Assembly (NCBI GenBank): GCA_037355855.1
Contig: CM074765.1
Span: forward strand, 4,216,001 to 4,280,000
Length of the DNA: 64,000 bases
Direction: 5' to 3'
Origin: Pseudo-nitzschia pungens
Taxonomy: Eukaryota > Bacillariophyta > Bacillariophyceae > Bacillariales > Bacillariaceae
Below, piece after piece: positions 10,403 through 21,763 of the stretch. Below the pieces are notes generated by a model that was not told where the DNA came from, made no database searches, and worked only from the letters and a program-made list of their open reading frames with translations. Position 1 is the stretch's first letter. Each line of letters opens with the position of its first letter. Position numbers and translations under genes: made by a program.

Positions 10403-12066
10403 CTAGGAAGACACCGTCTCTTTCGATTTGGTCTCTTTTGCCTTTTTACGGGGTCGCTTTCGTCTCGTTCGGGAAGGGTAGAGGAGTTTCAGGGTCAGCT
10501 GCATCAATCCGAGAGTCAGTCCCTAGTAGAACGAATGTCATTGAAGTCGAAACAACAATAAAAATCAAATAAATATAAATCAAATCAAATCCAAACGGAA
10601 TGTCGCACAGTTTGAATGAGCGTGTGAGACAACACGCAAGGGAAGGAGACAGGACCGATCCAAACCTAATCAAACCTAACCAAACTTTGTCCATTCCACG
10701 AGTCCTCCACCAACAAACAAACCAAACCAACGAAACAATCAACCAACCAACCAACCAACTCTGCGGAAGCAATGCACCACCACCACCACCCACGATCTTC
10801 CAGACTCACGATGCAGTTGGGACCCCACACAAAATAATCGTTCGAGGCCAGCCCGTAGACCGTCCACAGCCCCGTGTTGACGCACATGGCCGCCGTGAGC
10901 GGCCCCAGTATCGACCGGCTGTTCCTGGTCCGCAGCACGGTCCTCATGGTCAGCAGAGGGCTCGCGCTCAGCACGATGAACAGCGCCGCCGCGTACACCC
11001 CCAGCCCCTCGGCGATGATCCCCTTGCGCTGCATCCCGGCCCACCCCATCCCGAACTCGATGCCGCCGACGTGAAACATGCCGTAGACGCCCGCCGTCAT
11101 CAACCCGAGGGTCGCCCACCACCCGAGCGTCGCCGCCAGGGAAACCAGCACCGTGGCGTGGGTCCAGAAGAGCTGCCTGTTGGACGACCGCATCACCCGG
11201 ACCGGATTCTCCATGGTCTCGGCGGCCACCGCCGCCAGCGCCGAGGGCGAGTCCGGATACGACGGGTTGTACCGCATGACCGGGAGAATCCCGATCAGGT
11301 AGGCGACGGACAGGATGGCCCCCGGGAGGTTTCCCAGCACAAGATAGGCATCGGAGGCGATCAATCCGTAGGCGAACCAGCTGACGGCAACGGCGGGCAT
11401 GATGGCGATCGGGAGGGGGTTGAGGCCGTTGAGGGGGTCCCTGGCGAAGACGTTGTCGTTGAAATCGGAATCGTCGTCGCTCTCGCTGTTTCTGCGATTC
11501 TTTCCCTTCTTGCGTGCCTTTTGGACAATGGCCCACACCGCGGGGGAGGGTGCCAGGTAGAGCAGGGTGGCAGTCAGGACTCCCACGGCCGGGGCCCAGG
11601 ATTCGGCGATTCGCATGCTCTGCTCGTTGAGGAGCCAGGAGGCGGACGGGCCCGGCAGCGTCGGTAGCCGGAATGCCCCGAGTCTTGTCGCGGTCTTTCT
11701 CTTGATCGCCGTGGCAGAGTTCCGCGTGGGTTTCGGGCGTGTTTGCTTTCGGTTGCCGTCGGCAATGCCTCGGGACAAGGACTGAACTCCGGGGAGTTGC
11801 CCCTTTGTCGGGGAGGGAATCGGGAATCCGCATACTCCGGGATCGGTGGCCATGGATACCAAGAGGAAGACAAACACCAACAATCGCAACGGCAACAATA
11901 ACAGCCGCGGCCTTGCAACCATCCCCGTGTTTTTGTTCGACGCGGTCCGGGAGCATCGATCGCGACCCCGCGCGTTCCGCGAAAGGAGCTTGGATCGGTG
12001 GGTGATCCTCGGTGCGATGCAATCTCTGCCGTGCGCTGCGGCGTCCGCGCCCGTTTCGGAATCCAT
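10403..12066 (-). CDS. SWEET (MtN3/saliva) sugar transporter, probably plastid-targeted
   Basis: Exon 1 is 12066-10810 (donor GTGAGT) and exon 2 is 10522-10403 (acceptor TTCTACTAG), joined in phase 0. Two MtN3 repeats are present. The first, at about residues 212-265, contains LNPLPIAIMPAVAVSWFAYG and a LGNLPGAIL turn. The second, from about residue 365, has SPLLTMRTVLRTRNSRSI and WTVYGL, and is completed across the intron by PNCI-GLTLGLMQLTLKLLYP. The family forms 7-TM facilitators for mono- and disaccharides. An ATG at 11922 (residue 49 of the longest frame) starts a strong signal peptide ending GVCG, followed by Phe-Pro and a Ser/Arg/Lys-rich stretch; this fits diatom bipartite plastid targeting, and I prefer this start (410 residues). 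The tail is very basic. The substrate is not predictable. Confidence 0.88.
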
Positions 12067-13156
12067 GACGCGAGGAATGGAAGGAGCAAAGGAATCAATC
12101 GAGGTGCCCGTGGTTGGTTTGTTGCGTCGTTTGTGTCGTTTTTTCTTTTCGGTCTCTCTGGTAGAGTTTGTCGGTTGTTTCGTGGGTCGAAGACGAATGT
12201 GAAAGGAGATTGGGAATGCGTTTGCAGATACTAATGCACGTAAGAGTACTAATTACTTCGTACTTCGTAGTAGAAATAGAGACTCGAACGGAGCAAAAGA
12301 AAGATACGGTAACTTACGTACTCGTACGGAATGCAGGGTTCGCAATGGCTTCAACGGTTCACCGACCACTGACGATGGAATTGAATTGAATTGAATTATT
12401 TAATCCAATGAATCAATCGTTGATTTTCGTACGTACCTTACTGTATTACATAGTGCTCGATATTTCTGGTTGGGTGATGAGATACGGGTAACAGATACCG
12501 GCAGTGGTACGAGGTACGTAAGGCTTACCGGTACACGTAAGGTTACCATAGGAGTATTACCTTAATGAATAAAGTATCCGTAAGGCTTACCGTAGTGCTC
12601 GTCACGGCGCGTGCGGCAAGTACCGTACACAGGGGCATCCTGCAGTTGATGTGCCCTGTGTCTCGCCCAACAGGATGAAAATACGGCCTTTGGTTTGCGA
12701 CCTCTTTGAGCTTGTCGCGTTTCGTTGTTTCTTGTTTGGAAGAATTCATTGGGGGCGCCAAAAGCAGTGTCGTGTGTCACGGTCAGGGTTACTGCAGGTC
12801 AATCATTTTGTGATCTAAAATAATTTTTTTAGAAAAAAAAAAAACTCATGTTCAACAACAGAACAATCTGAAATGTGTCACACTATGGTAAGGTACGGTT
12901 AATTTTACCAGTAATTACCGGGATTGTCGTATCTCTCGAAACCAACACCAGAACGGCCAGAATAAAATAAATAATAGAAAAAAATTGCTTACGTGGTACG
13001 AAGTAATCTTAGGTCAAACATAATTCAACTTCCGAGATCGAATGAATAACGAATAAGATTTCTTCCTCATCGACAAACAAAGAAGAATACCATATCCAAG
13101 CATCTCATAAGAATCTCAACACACAAAACAACTTTATTTCTCAACAACCAACAGCA
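12067..13156. other. Intergenic region
   Basis: This is the shared upstream region of two divergent genes. It contains CGTACG/GTAAGG words, a GAATT run near 12375 and, at 12646-12673, a 28-bp block also found at 14924-14951. No gene is supported. Confidence 0.55.
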
Positions 13157-13999
13157 ATGGCCGACACACTCTCGAACTGCACAGCATCCCATTTCGTCAT
13201 GAAGGACTTCCTGGACGTTCTCACCTTCGTTCACGCCCGGGATGCGGACCTCAACGACGACCCTCGCTACACAGCTTTCATGATGGCCCATTTTGGTTTC
13301 TTCATTGTTAACATGATGAACGCCTTTTACCTGATCTTTTTTGAGGGATTTGGGACCCGTGTTCTCTGGTTCAACCGCGCCTCCCAGTTCTCGTTAGCAG
13401 CAGTTCTCTCGCAGCTCTACAGCTGCTACACCTCCATCCGCCGATACAACGTCAAAAACGAGTACGGACACGATGCAATTATCGGTACCCTCGCTGGAAT
13501 TGCGGGCTTTTTCTTCATCAACATGTCCTACCTTCATCTTCACTACCGCAATGGCGCCAACCGAATCTGGAAAGGCGTCGTCTTTTGGATCTTGCTCTGC
13601 CTATTCGTCGTCCTGATGACGCTCGTCAACTGGGACGCAGTCCACTTTACCCTCTTTCGCATTCTGATCGGCTCTACTGCGCTCAGCAACATCTACATTC
13701 TTTACGTAGCCCGCCGGGATCTGCTGAGCGAAATGTTCTCCAACTTGGTGGTCTCTGACGCAGTCCTGGCCCGGATCTGGATCTCGTCCATGGCCCTCCT
13801 GGGCATCAGCTTTGCCTGTGCTGCTACCCAGATCCCGGCCTACACATATCCCGGAACTGGGATCATCTACGCGGTGTGCACGATCAACTCGGTGCTGACG
13901 GCCCGCATGGACTTTCCACAGGGCACGAGAAACGGCGGTAACAACAGGACTGGAATATTGAATGTACCTAAGCTAGGGTCTCGACAGTACACAACGTGA
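13157..13999 (+). CDS. Unknown seven-transmembrane protein
   Basis: A clean 280-residue single-exon frame starts at CAATGG after a TTTATT-rich leader. I count seven hydrophobic segments: about residues 37-58, 75-95, 110-132, 140-160, 167-190, 205-225 and 232-252. The N-terminus is short and polar and the C-terminal 30 residues are Gly/Asn/Arg-rich. The spacing resembles small receptor-like 7-TM proteins, but I recognise no family signature (no DRY, NPxxY or rhodopsin Lys context that I can defend). Codon use is typical of highly transcribed diatom genes, with C-ending codons preferred. The function is unknown; membrane localisation is the only safe statement. Confidence 0.75.
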   Translation: MADTLSNCTASHFVMKDFLDVLTFVHARDADLNDDPRYTAFMMAHFGFFIVNMMNAFYLIFFEGFGTRVLWFNRASQFSLAAVLSQLYSCYTSIRRYNVKNEYGHDAIIGTLAGIAGFFFINMSYLHLHYRNGANRIWKGVVFWILLCLFVVLMTLVNWDAVHFTLFRILIGSTALSNIYILYVARRDLLSEMFSNLVVSDAVLARIWISSMALLGISFACAATQIPAYTYPGTGIIYAVCTINSVLTARMDFPQGTRNGGNNRTGILNVPKLGSRQYTT

Positions 14000-16304
14000 T
14001 AGAATGGCATGATGAACAGACAATCATCGAGCGTTGGAACAGGTGAGGGACAAATTCACATCCTCTAACGGAAAGGAGAGGGAGAGGGAAAAGAAACCAC
14101 GGATTATCGAGTGTATCGTGACAGGGAGAGGTTATGGAGTGATTTGCAACTATTTTGTTGGGATTTTTGGAGGAGAATACCTGGCTCATATTTTGTATAA
14201 GATAGAATCCAATTAAGTAAACACTTCTGTTAACCCATTCTTACAACCATCTCAACAGTCTTCGAATAACGTCTTGAGTTATAAGCGTTGAAAACAGTAA
14301 TGTAGGAGAGAACAGAAGGTAAGTGAGAAAAACAAAATATCGGTAGAAGAAACCAACGCAGACAACAGGTACAAGATGGTGAAAACGGGATCCATGAAGG
14401 CAGCAGACGTACCTGCTGTGTTCTGTAAAGACACAGACAATGAGTTTGCAATCTGCTGGTCTTCTTTCAAGGCCTATTGACAGCAGAAGGATTTTTTGGG
14501 AAGTGACGAAGGCGCAGAAGAAGCACAAAGATCTGCCATAGAAAGAAATGGATAGAACCCACTAAAGCAAACACTTCTGTTGCTGTAACAAACAAACAAC
14601 CTTACAACAATTTCAGCGACATGATCTATGTTCTTCTTCTTCTCCTTCTTCTTCAAACTTCAAACGACTACAACGATTTCACTTAGAATGAGTGATTCCC
14701 GAAACTAATCTGCACACTATACCGTATCATTAGTACACATACTATACAACTTTTAAAACAGATTTTGGCGGGGTAGCACACGGGGGGTGCGGGCGCCAGC
14801 GACGAGGTGTGCGAGAGCATTCTAGGTTTTGCGGTCGGAGGGAGCAGCAGGCCGGGGTGGGGCTCCGTCGATCGAGGAGGCAAACGCGGAGCTCTTGCCG
14901 GGGGCAAAGGGACCGGGAGGCGGTTGGCGTGTCCCGTGTCTCGCCCAACAGCAGTATGCATGCATGCATGCACGCTGCATGCTTGCTTCGCTAGTGTACC
15001 AAGGGTCAATATTGTTTCAAGCTGCGCTTCCTCGATGAGTGGACCCCGAATGGTTGGGGCCATATCGTCGATGCGGCGGTAGTCCCAATCGATGGCCATT
15101 CCCAACGAAAATGGACTACGCTTAGTACTACTACTACGAGAACTCTTTCAATTTCCTCTGTCCATGCATGCTTCGCTGGTAAGAAGCGACCCAAACAAAT
15201 TCCGGTTCCGTACCCGTAGCAATGAGAACTCCATTACTACTATCATGGTCAATGGTGTGGTGGTGATTCCCCCCGCCTTTGTCATTCCACCACCCTCACT
15301 TCGAACAAGGTGGAGGAACCCGGCATCATTCTCGTCCCCTGCTCGGAACACCGCTACTACTGCATGTGTTGCTGCTTCTTCTTGTTGTTGCTTCTTCTTG
15401 CCATCGCCGCTCCGTCCGGACGACCCGCCTCCGGGCAATTCCTTCCAACAACGAAAGGGACCGTCCCCGCTTTCTTCGTCCGAGAGCCCGTCACCCCGCC
15501 ACGCCCCCGACCCGCGCGAGCGGAGCCTCGTGGCTTTCTTTCTTTCTTCTTCTTCCGGATCGAAAGCGACGGCGGGCGGGTGGTTGTTGGTGCTGCTGCT
15601 GCCAGCAGCAGCATGGCGGAAGAGTGAACCAGCGGGCAACCGGGCGGACGAGGATCCGGGGCGAAGCGAGCTTCTGCTGGTGCTGCTGCTTCGAATCCAT
15701 CGCGATCGTCGCTCGGTCTCTCGCCGGTGCCGGCATGGGTGAGCGGGCATCATCATCTACTACTACTACTACTACTTCTACTACTAGGTTGGGTTGGGTT
15801 GGGTTTGGTGGGGTGACCACCAGCTGCCAAACAGGGACCAACGACGCGAGACGATGCGAAACGATCGAGGTCCGTTGATTGTTTGGTTGAATGAAAGTAT
15901 AATAATAAATAGAGTGTATTAGTACTGTGCAGTACCAATACAATTCTTACGTGTAGTTTAATGCATATTACGACAAGGACGCATCATAAAAAAAAAGCGT
16001 CCTTCCTCAATCAATTTTTTGTGATCTGTTTCGCGGCTGTTCTCTTGTATCGAAACTAATTTCATTTTTCGGAATCCTGTATGAAATGATCTCATCCGGG
16101 ATTCGAATAGCACCGACCTCCCTCAAATACTTGTTCACTGGATCGAACAACAGCAGCAACCGGCACGAGAGGAACGCAATGAGCCATCTCTCGCGCGGAA
16201 GCAATCGGAGTGAAAAGCATCGATGAGCCGCGCTCCGGAGCGAGACAGAAGTGCTACTAGCACCGATCGGCCTTGCCCCGCGTGTCCCGAAACACGGCGT
16301 TCGA
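14000..16304. other. Region without an assignable gene
   Basis: Several overlapping frames occur on both strands, mainly in the GC-rich part at 14760-15750, but none has a recognisable domain. One minus-strand stretch at about 15100-15000 (reading WDYRRIDDMAPTIRG) looks codon-like and could be a small exon. CATGCATG repeats lie near 14957 and 15165, a TACTAC run at 15757 and a GGTTG run at 15787. A 28-bp block at 14924-14951 matches 12646-12673. Confidence 0.4.
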
Positions 16305-19300
16305 TTATTCCATTCCGAAACCGACGTACGACATCGACACGGCCTGGCCCAGGTATCGTTCCAGTTCTTGCTTGGAGTTGTATTCCGGAAGGTCGATCCG
16401 GTTGAAGCAGGTGTGGGCCTTGGGGTAAACATTCTGCTTGCGGGAGACGCCGTGAACGGAAAACTTCTTGATGTTTCCGTCGTTTCCCTGCAGGACGGAA
16501 AACCCCCGGGACGGAACCCCCGAGGTCCCCGTGACAAATTGCAGGAGCCGGGCTTTCATCTCTTGGTCGGAGCCGTTCACCACCTCCCAGAACCACTGTA
16601 TGACGGGGCTGTTCTTGCCCCTGGATTCGAAGAGTCCCGTGTACTTGGTGTTGTTCATCCAGTCGTCCATATCGATCTCGGGGAGTCCGCACAGAATGAG
16701 TTCGAGTTCGCACGGATCAAAGACCGTGAGCGCCGCGGCCGGAATCACGTCGTAGAATCCCAGCATGAGCTCCGTGATTTGGGGCTTGCACTGGTTGAGC
16801 ATTCGGTACTTGAGGTTGGCTTCCAGATACTCGGGCAGGTTTTTGGTGGTAACGTCCGTTTTGCTTCCACCGGGAATGAGTTCCATCTCCTCGTGGCTTC
16901 CCAGTACGTTTTCGCAAACGGTAAAGTCGAGGCACAGGTCCGATAGGTCTTCCAATGTGCTGATTTTTTTGAGCTGGGTGTAGTATTCCTCGTCTTGCAC
17001 TTCCAAGTCCTCGAAGGTAATTGGCCATCCCAGCAGGTGCTTGTAGATATATCGAGCCATGTGTCCCTTGATGAGCTGTCCATCAAACAGAGCTCGTCCC
17101 ATGACGCGTCCCAGGAAGCGGAAATATTTGAGATAGTCCTCCTGGTTGATAATGTCTGAAAAAAAAGAGGCAAGAAAAGAAATGGAATTTTGAGACGAAT
17201 CAAATCAATACAACGAGTGATTTTTGCTCCTCGCCCAACACGCATGCGGAATTCATGAATTCATGAATTCATCGGATGCCAAAAAAAAAAAAAGGCAAGG
17301 TTACTTTATTACTCACGACTCGCGGGATTGATGTTCATGGACATTTGGTTGTTGACGCTCGAGAGCCACAAGCCGAAATCGGGATCGAAGATCTGCTCCG
17401 TCACCAGCTGGAACCACTCTCGGGTCAGGCCCCCGGCCTCGATGCCCGGTTCTCCGGCGAACTCGATCCTCCAGCGCTTGCGCAGATCCTCCCGGCCCAG
17501 CGCGAGAATCGCCTCCATGCTGTCTTCCACGAGGGTTTGCTTCCCGCGTCGGACGACGATCCGGATGTGTCCCTTCTCCCAGGGCCGGACCAGCTCCTCG
17601 CAGACGCTCTTGCGGAACCAGTCCAGCTTTTGTTCGAGGGGCTTGCTCTGCACCCTCTCGATGTCCTCGTACGAGAAGAGCGTCTTGGTCTGCTGGGTTC
17701 CCTGGTAGTTGCGGTCGACGTAGGTGCTCTCGACGACGGCGTCCTGCGCCGGGATGAGCTTGACGACTCCGGTTCGCATCCGGGCGTCGTTTCCCTCCAA
17801 AAACTGGAGCTTGGCGACGTAGGCAGCTTTTCCAAAGTCAAAGTTTTCCATGTTTGCGAGGGCCTTGACTCCCTCCGACCCCCCGAACTTGTGCTTCTTG
17901 CTGGACTGCTGGTTTTGGTCATCTTCGTCGTCGTTGTCGTTCTCGTTCTCGACCCGCACCCACGCAAATTTCATGTCCGACACGCGAACGGTTCGTTCCC
18001 ATCCCGATCCGTTTTTCGGGTCGTAGGCCAATCGCACGCTGGGCTTGCTCTTCTCCGCGGTGGGCATCGGGAGCTGGAACCGGATCTTCGCTCCCGGATA
18101 CACGTTGGGCGGGCAGGTCACCAGGACCCTCTGGTTGTTGGCCATGAGGGTGAACGGCTGGTTGGGCCGGACGCCGCTGGGCACCACAACCTCGAAGACC
18201 TGCATCTTGGGAGCCGCCATCGGCTCCGCGGAAGAATCCTCCGAGGGGGGAGGCTTTTGCGGCGCCACGATCCGGACCCTCCGACCCGGTCCGGCGTTGC
18301 GGGGACAGGTCACCTCGAAGCGCTGGCCGTCCACCCTCGCCTCGAATTTGTCCCCCGGTCCCACGCCATCGGGAATCGTGACCAGGTACGTGCTGGCGGT
18401 TCCCCCGCCGTCCAGGGCCGCCTTGTTCACCCGGACCACCTCCGGCGCCATTTTCACCGATCCGCCGGGCGATTCGGTTCGCAGAAAGGGGTCGTTTTTG
18501 GCGTCTTCGTCCAGTCCGTCAAAGGTGGCCTGGGTGAGCGGCGCCACGGTCATTTTCTTCTGGGAGGTGATGGGTTCCGGCGGCAGGGTGATCTGGAGGG
18601 CTTGTCCCGGACGGGAGGTGATCGGGCAGAGCACACGAACCCGGCGGGTTCCCGCGTGCACCGTAAACTCGTTGCCAGGACTCACTCCCTCGGGAACCGT
18701 GACACGGTACACGGCGGATCCGCCGCTCGGGGGTGGATCTCGTCACCGAATAGGCACCGGGACGCATTCCAGAGGTGGCGTTGGCATTGGATCCGGACAC
18801 GCGGGGTGGGGCATTGCTGTTGTTATTGCTGTTGTTATTGCTGTTGTTGCTGTTATTACTATTGTTGCTGTTGTTGTTGCTGTTGCTGCTGTTGTTGCTG
18901 CTGAAATGGCTGTTGGTGCTTCTATTCTGATTCTGATTGTGAGCATAGGGAAGAGAAGCAATCGACGGCACATTTGTGGTGGGAGGCAACCCCGGCATCG
19001 TTCCACCCGCGACATTGGAGCCTCGAACAATGAAGTTGCTCGTGTTCGAGTTCGTGTTCCCGTTCCTGTTCGTATTACCATTCGTGCTACGATTCAAATT
19101 ATTTGGAACACTGCTAGTAGTAGCTCCTCCCCCGCTCGGGACGTATGGGTCGGATCTCATGCTGTGCCGCGGCATCGCAGCGTAGCTGCTGCCGCTGCTG
19201 CTGCTTCGGCTGCTGTTGCTAATGATGGAAGAAAACAATTGCTGGCTGGGATTGCTGTCCGAAACGATTCCAACGCCCGCGCCATTCGTGGACTGCGTGC

Positions 19301-19354
19301 GAAGCCCGGGGTACTGGGTTGCAGCGAAGCTGCTGCTCCTCATCTGTCCATCAT

Positions 19355-19395
<41 letters not shown>

Positions 19396-19544
19396 ATGCT
19401 TACATCATAGTTGTTGTTGTTGTTGTTGGAATTGCTGTTATTGCTATTGCTACTGTTGTTGGAACGCCAGAAAGGCATCGTTACGGTTTTGTTGTTTGGA
19501 CTCGCGAGGGTTGTGGTTGTTCTTTGCTGGAATGTCGCGATCAT
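16305..19544 (-). CDS. HECT-type E3 ubiquitin ligase (intron plus one apparent +1 frameshift)
   Basis: The C-terminal HECT domain starts near KLDWFRKSVCEELVRPW and spans an intron at 17156-17316 (donor GTGAGT, acceptor TTTTCAG), which joins NPAS to HIINQEDYLKYFRFLGRVMG in phase. The catalytic Cys is in KAHTCFNRIDLP, codon 16407-16409, 34 residues from the end, as HECT thioester chemistry requires. Upstream lie three beta-rich repeats of about 45 residues (patterns VTVPEGVSPGNEF, VTIPDGVGPGDKF and VVVPSGVRPNQPF, each followed by VxCP and a PG turn). The N-terminal 270 residues are Asn/Ser-rich. The Asn-rich frame and the repeat frame meet out of register near a GGGGG run at 18729-18733 (plus strand); one extra base there explains the break. 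The first ATG is at 19544, and MPFWRS at 19478 is an alternative. The substrate is unknown. Confidence 0.88.
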
Positions 19545-21763
19545 CGTGCGATACACGAAGTAACTCGCGAAGATTAGTTATTATTTGTACGGGCTGCTTG
19601 TAAGGTGTTCTCTAATTATGGTGACCCCAGTTACGAAGCTCGCGAGCCCTAAAATGGCAGACACGATCTACGATCTGAATTATCCTTAATTGTGAATCGT
19701 GCCTTTAAGGTTATCATGTCCTACGGGTGAATACCATACAAGTACATTTCCGTAGAATACGTAGGTAGTTTTTTATTTTTTAAAAATTAAGCTTCCGTCT
19801 TGTTCGTGCGCACGGCGCATGGTCTCGTCGTTTTCGACTTGTTTATTAGAGTCTTGTTGTCGTCAGCGTTACCCCAAGAACAAGAATCAAAACGCGAAGC
19901 CCTTTCCGGGTCTTAGCTACTAGCGCATCGATGCTGAGCTGTTTCGGTTTCTTATTGTTTCTTGGTCTTGTTCCTATTGGTGGCAGCATGTGCCGTCGGG
20001 GACTACTATCTTACTAATGCACACCGGTGTGTCGGTAGTAAGAGGAGCACCGTGCCGCTGTGGCGAGGACACCTCCGAACTCGAGTGGCGGTAGTGGTGG
20101 TGGTAGTAGCGCAGCATGATGCAAAACAACACAACGGAGCGAGATGCTTCGCGAGATGCTTCTGCGATGCGAACACGACGAGATTCAAACTATGCAACTA
20201 CTCGTAGTACAACCCCAACCCCAACCCCAACTAGTAGTAATAGTAATTAGTCCTACCGTATAAACAATAAACACCATCCTCCCGATATGGTTTTGTCCGC
20301 GGGTAAGGTTACTACCCGTCCATCTTTCGGTCGTTCGTTCGTCTGTTGGTGGTGGTGGTTGCGCATGATCTTCTGTGCTGCCTTTCGTTTCATCAACAAG
20401 AACTTGTGTCTCACCTACTAGTAGTACTAGTAGTAGTAGCACTACTGCTAGCAGACCCCATACTCGCCGCTTGTTCATCACTCCCTCGCTTTTTTGGGTT
20501 GTTGCTGTTCGCTCGCTCGCTCGCTCTTTTCGCTGATACCGATAATACAAAGCATCTCCTTCTTCTCTGGCCGTGCTAGTACTAGGGCTTGCAAAAAATA
20601 ATAGTATGATGTTATCGAAATGAACCGTGGTACAAGAACCAAATAGTACAGAAATAATAATAATAATACTCTTAATTGTTATCATACTACCAATCTAATT
20701 TGTACAACACTACGTACACGTACTACTACTAGACTCCAATAACTACTATATACAGTAGATAGTAGTATTATCTATTATCTCGAAGAATGGATGTGCAGCC
20801 ACCAAGTCCACCGAGCTGGCAAAATTGCTGTGGGAATGATCGTCGCCGCAAACGACGGATGCGGTGCAGCAGCCGGCGGCAATGACAGTGTTCCGACAAC
20901 GAGAAACTAGAATTTCTTGTTCCGAATGAATCAATCGACGGGATGACACGACGTGACATGACATGACATGACACGACGGGAGGTGGAATGAAGGTCGTTT
21001 TCACGAAGGACGACTGTGCTGGTGTGTGATTACTTCCTTTTTGCACTTTGTAGTAGTACTAGTGGTAATTTCGACAGCGACTAGTAGTACCGTAGTAGTA
21101 CGTACTCTCATTGATTACCGTCAAGAAGTTGACCAGCAAAAATTGGAAAGGATGATGATATTCTAAACTACTAGTACTACGAAGTAAGTCATTACAATTT
21201 GTAGTATTACTGTTTTAATAGTACTACTAGTGCGACTTCTTCATGACAAACCACCGTGCATGATGACTCGTGGTGGTGACCCTTGCACCGCCTACAACAA
21301 GTAGGACAACTGAGTAACCTTAAGTTCCGTATACAGGTACTGGTACCGAACGAAACTGCACGCCGGCGCCGAAGCTCCCCCGCTCCCCCTGCCACGAATG
21401 CCGCGAATGCCACAGCAAATGAATCACAGGTGGCGGGTGTCTCAAACCCAGTACCGGGTAACTTAGTACCCACCGCCATCTGGCCGTACGAGTAAGTTAC
21501 TCGACTGCGTCCTCGCATCATGCAGATACCCTCCTCCGGAACAGCGCGGCACAAGCTGTGGTTTCCTCCATCCAGAAGAAGGCTTCCTTCGCGACGCGAC
21601 GCGTTTCGTCGCATTTCGTCGTGTCGCGTTTCGTCGGGTCGTGAATTGTTTCGTCCAGTCCGTCATGCTTCGCAATCGCGTTCGCAATCGCGTTCGCAAT
21701 CGCGTTCGCAATCGCGTTCGCGAGTTCGCAATCGCGTTCGCAAGTTCGCGGTCTCGTTCGCGG
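19545..21763. other. Intergenic region with TAG/ACT tracts
   Basis: No gene is supported. ACTAGTAGTACTAG-type tracts occur at about 20415-20460 and 21040-21240, an ACATG run near 20957, and a 12-bp minisatellite at 21670-21745. A minus-strand frame at 20685-20185 has a hydrophobic start but is mostly low-complexity. Confidence 0.5.
21670..21745. repeat. 12-bp minisatellite next to the DHHC gene stop
   Basis: The unit CGCAATCGCGTT is repeated about six times with minor changes and ends about 20 bases from the DHHC stop codon at 21764. Confidence 0.85.

Noticed and set aside
10600..11667. 355-residue plus-strand frame opposite the SWEET gene
   Set aside because: Pro/Arg/Gly-rich shadow with no domain; the minus strand has both MtN3 repeats.
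15092..15943. Overlapping GC-rich frames on both strands
   Set aside because: Low-complexity composition, no domain and no consistent splice model; too weak to call a gene.
17276..19577. Long open frames on the plus strand opposite the HECT gene
   Set aside because: They are antisense shadows of a GC-rich gene; the minus strand carries the HECT motifs and good splice sites.
20185..20685. Minus-strand frame with a hydrophobic N-terminus
   Set aside because: Most of it is TAG/ATT repeat translated by chance; no family match and no codon signal.
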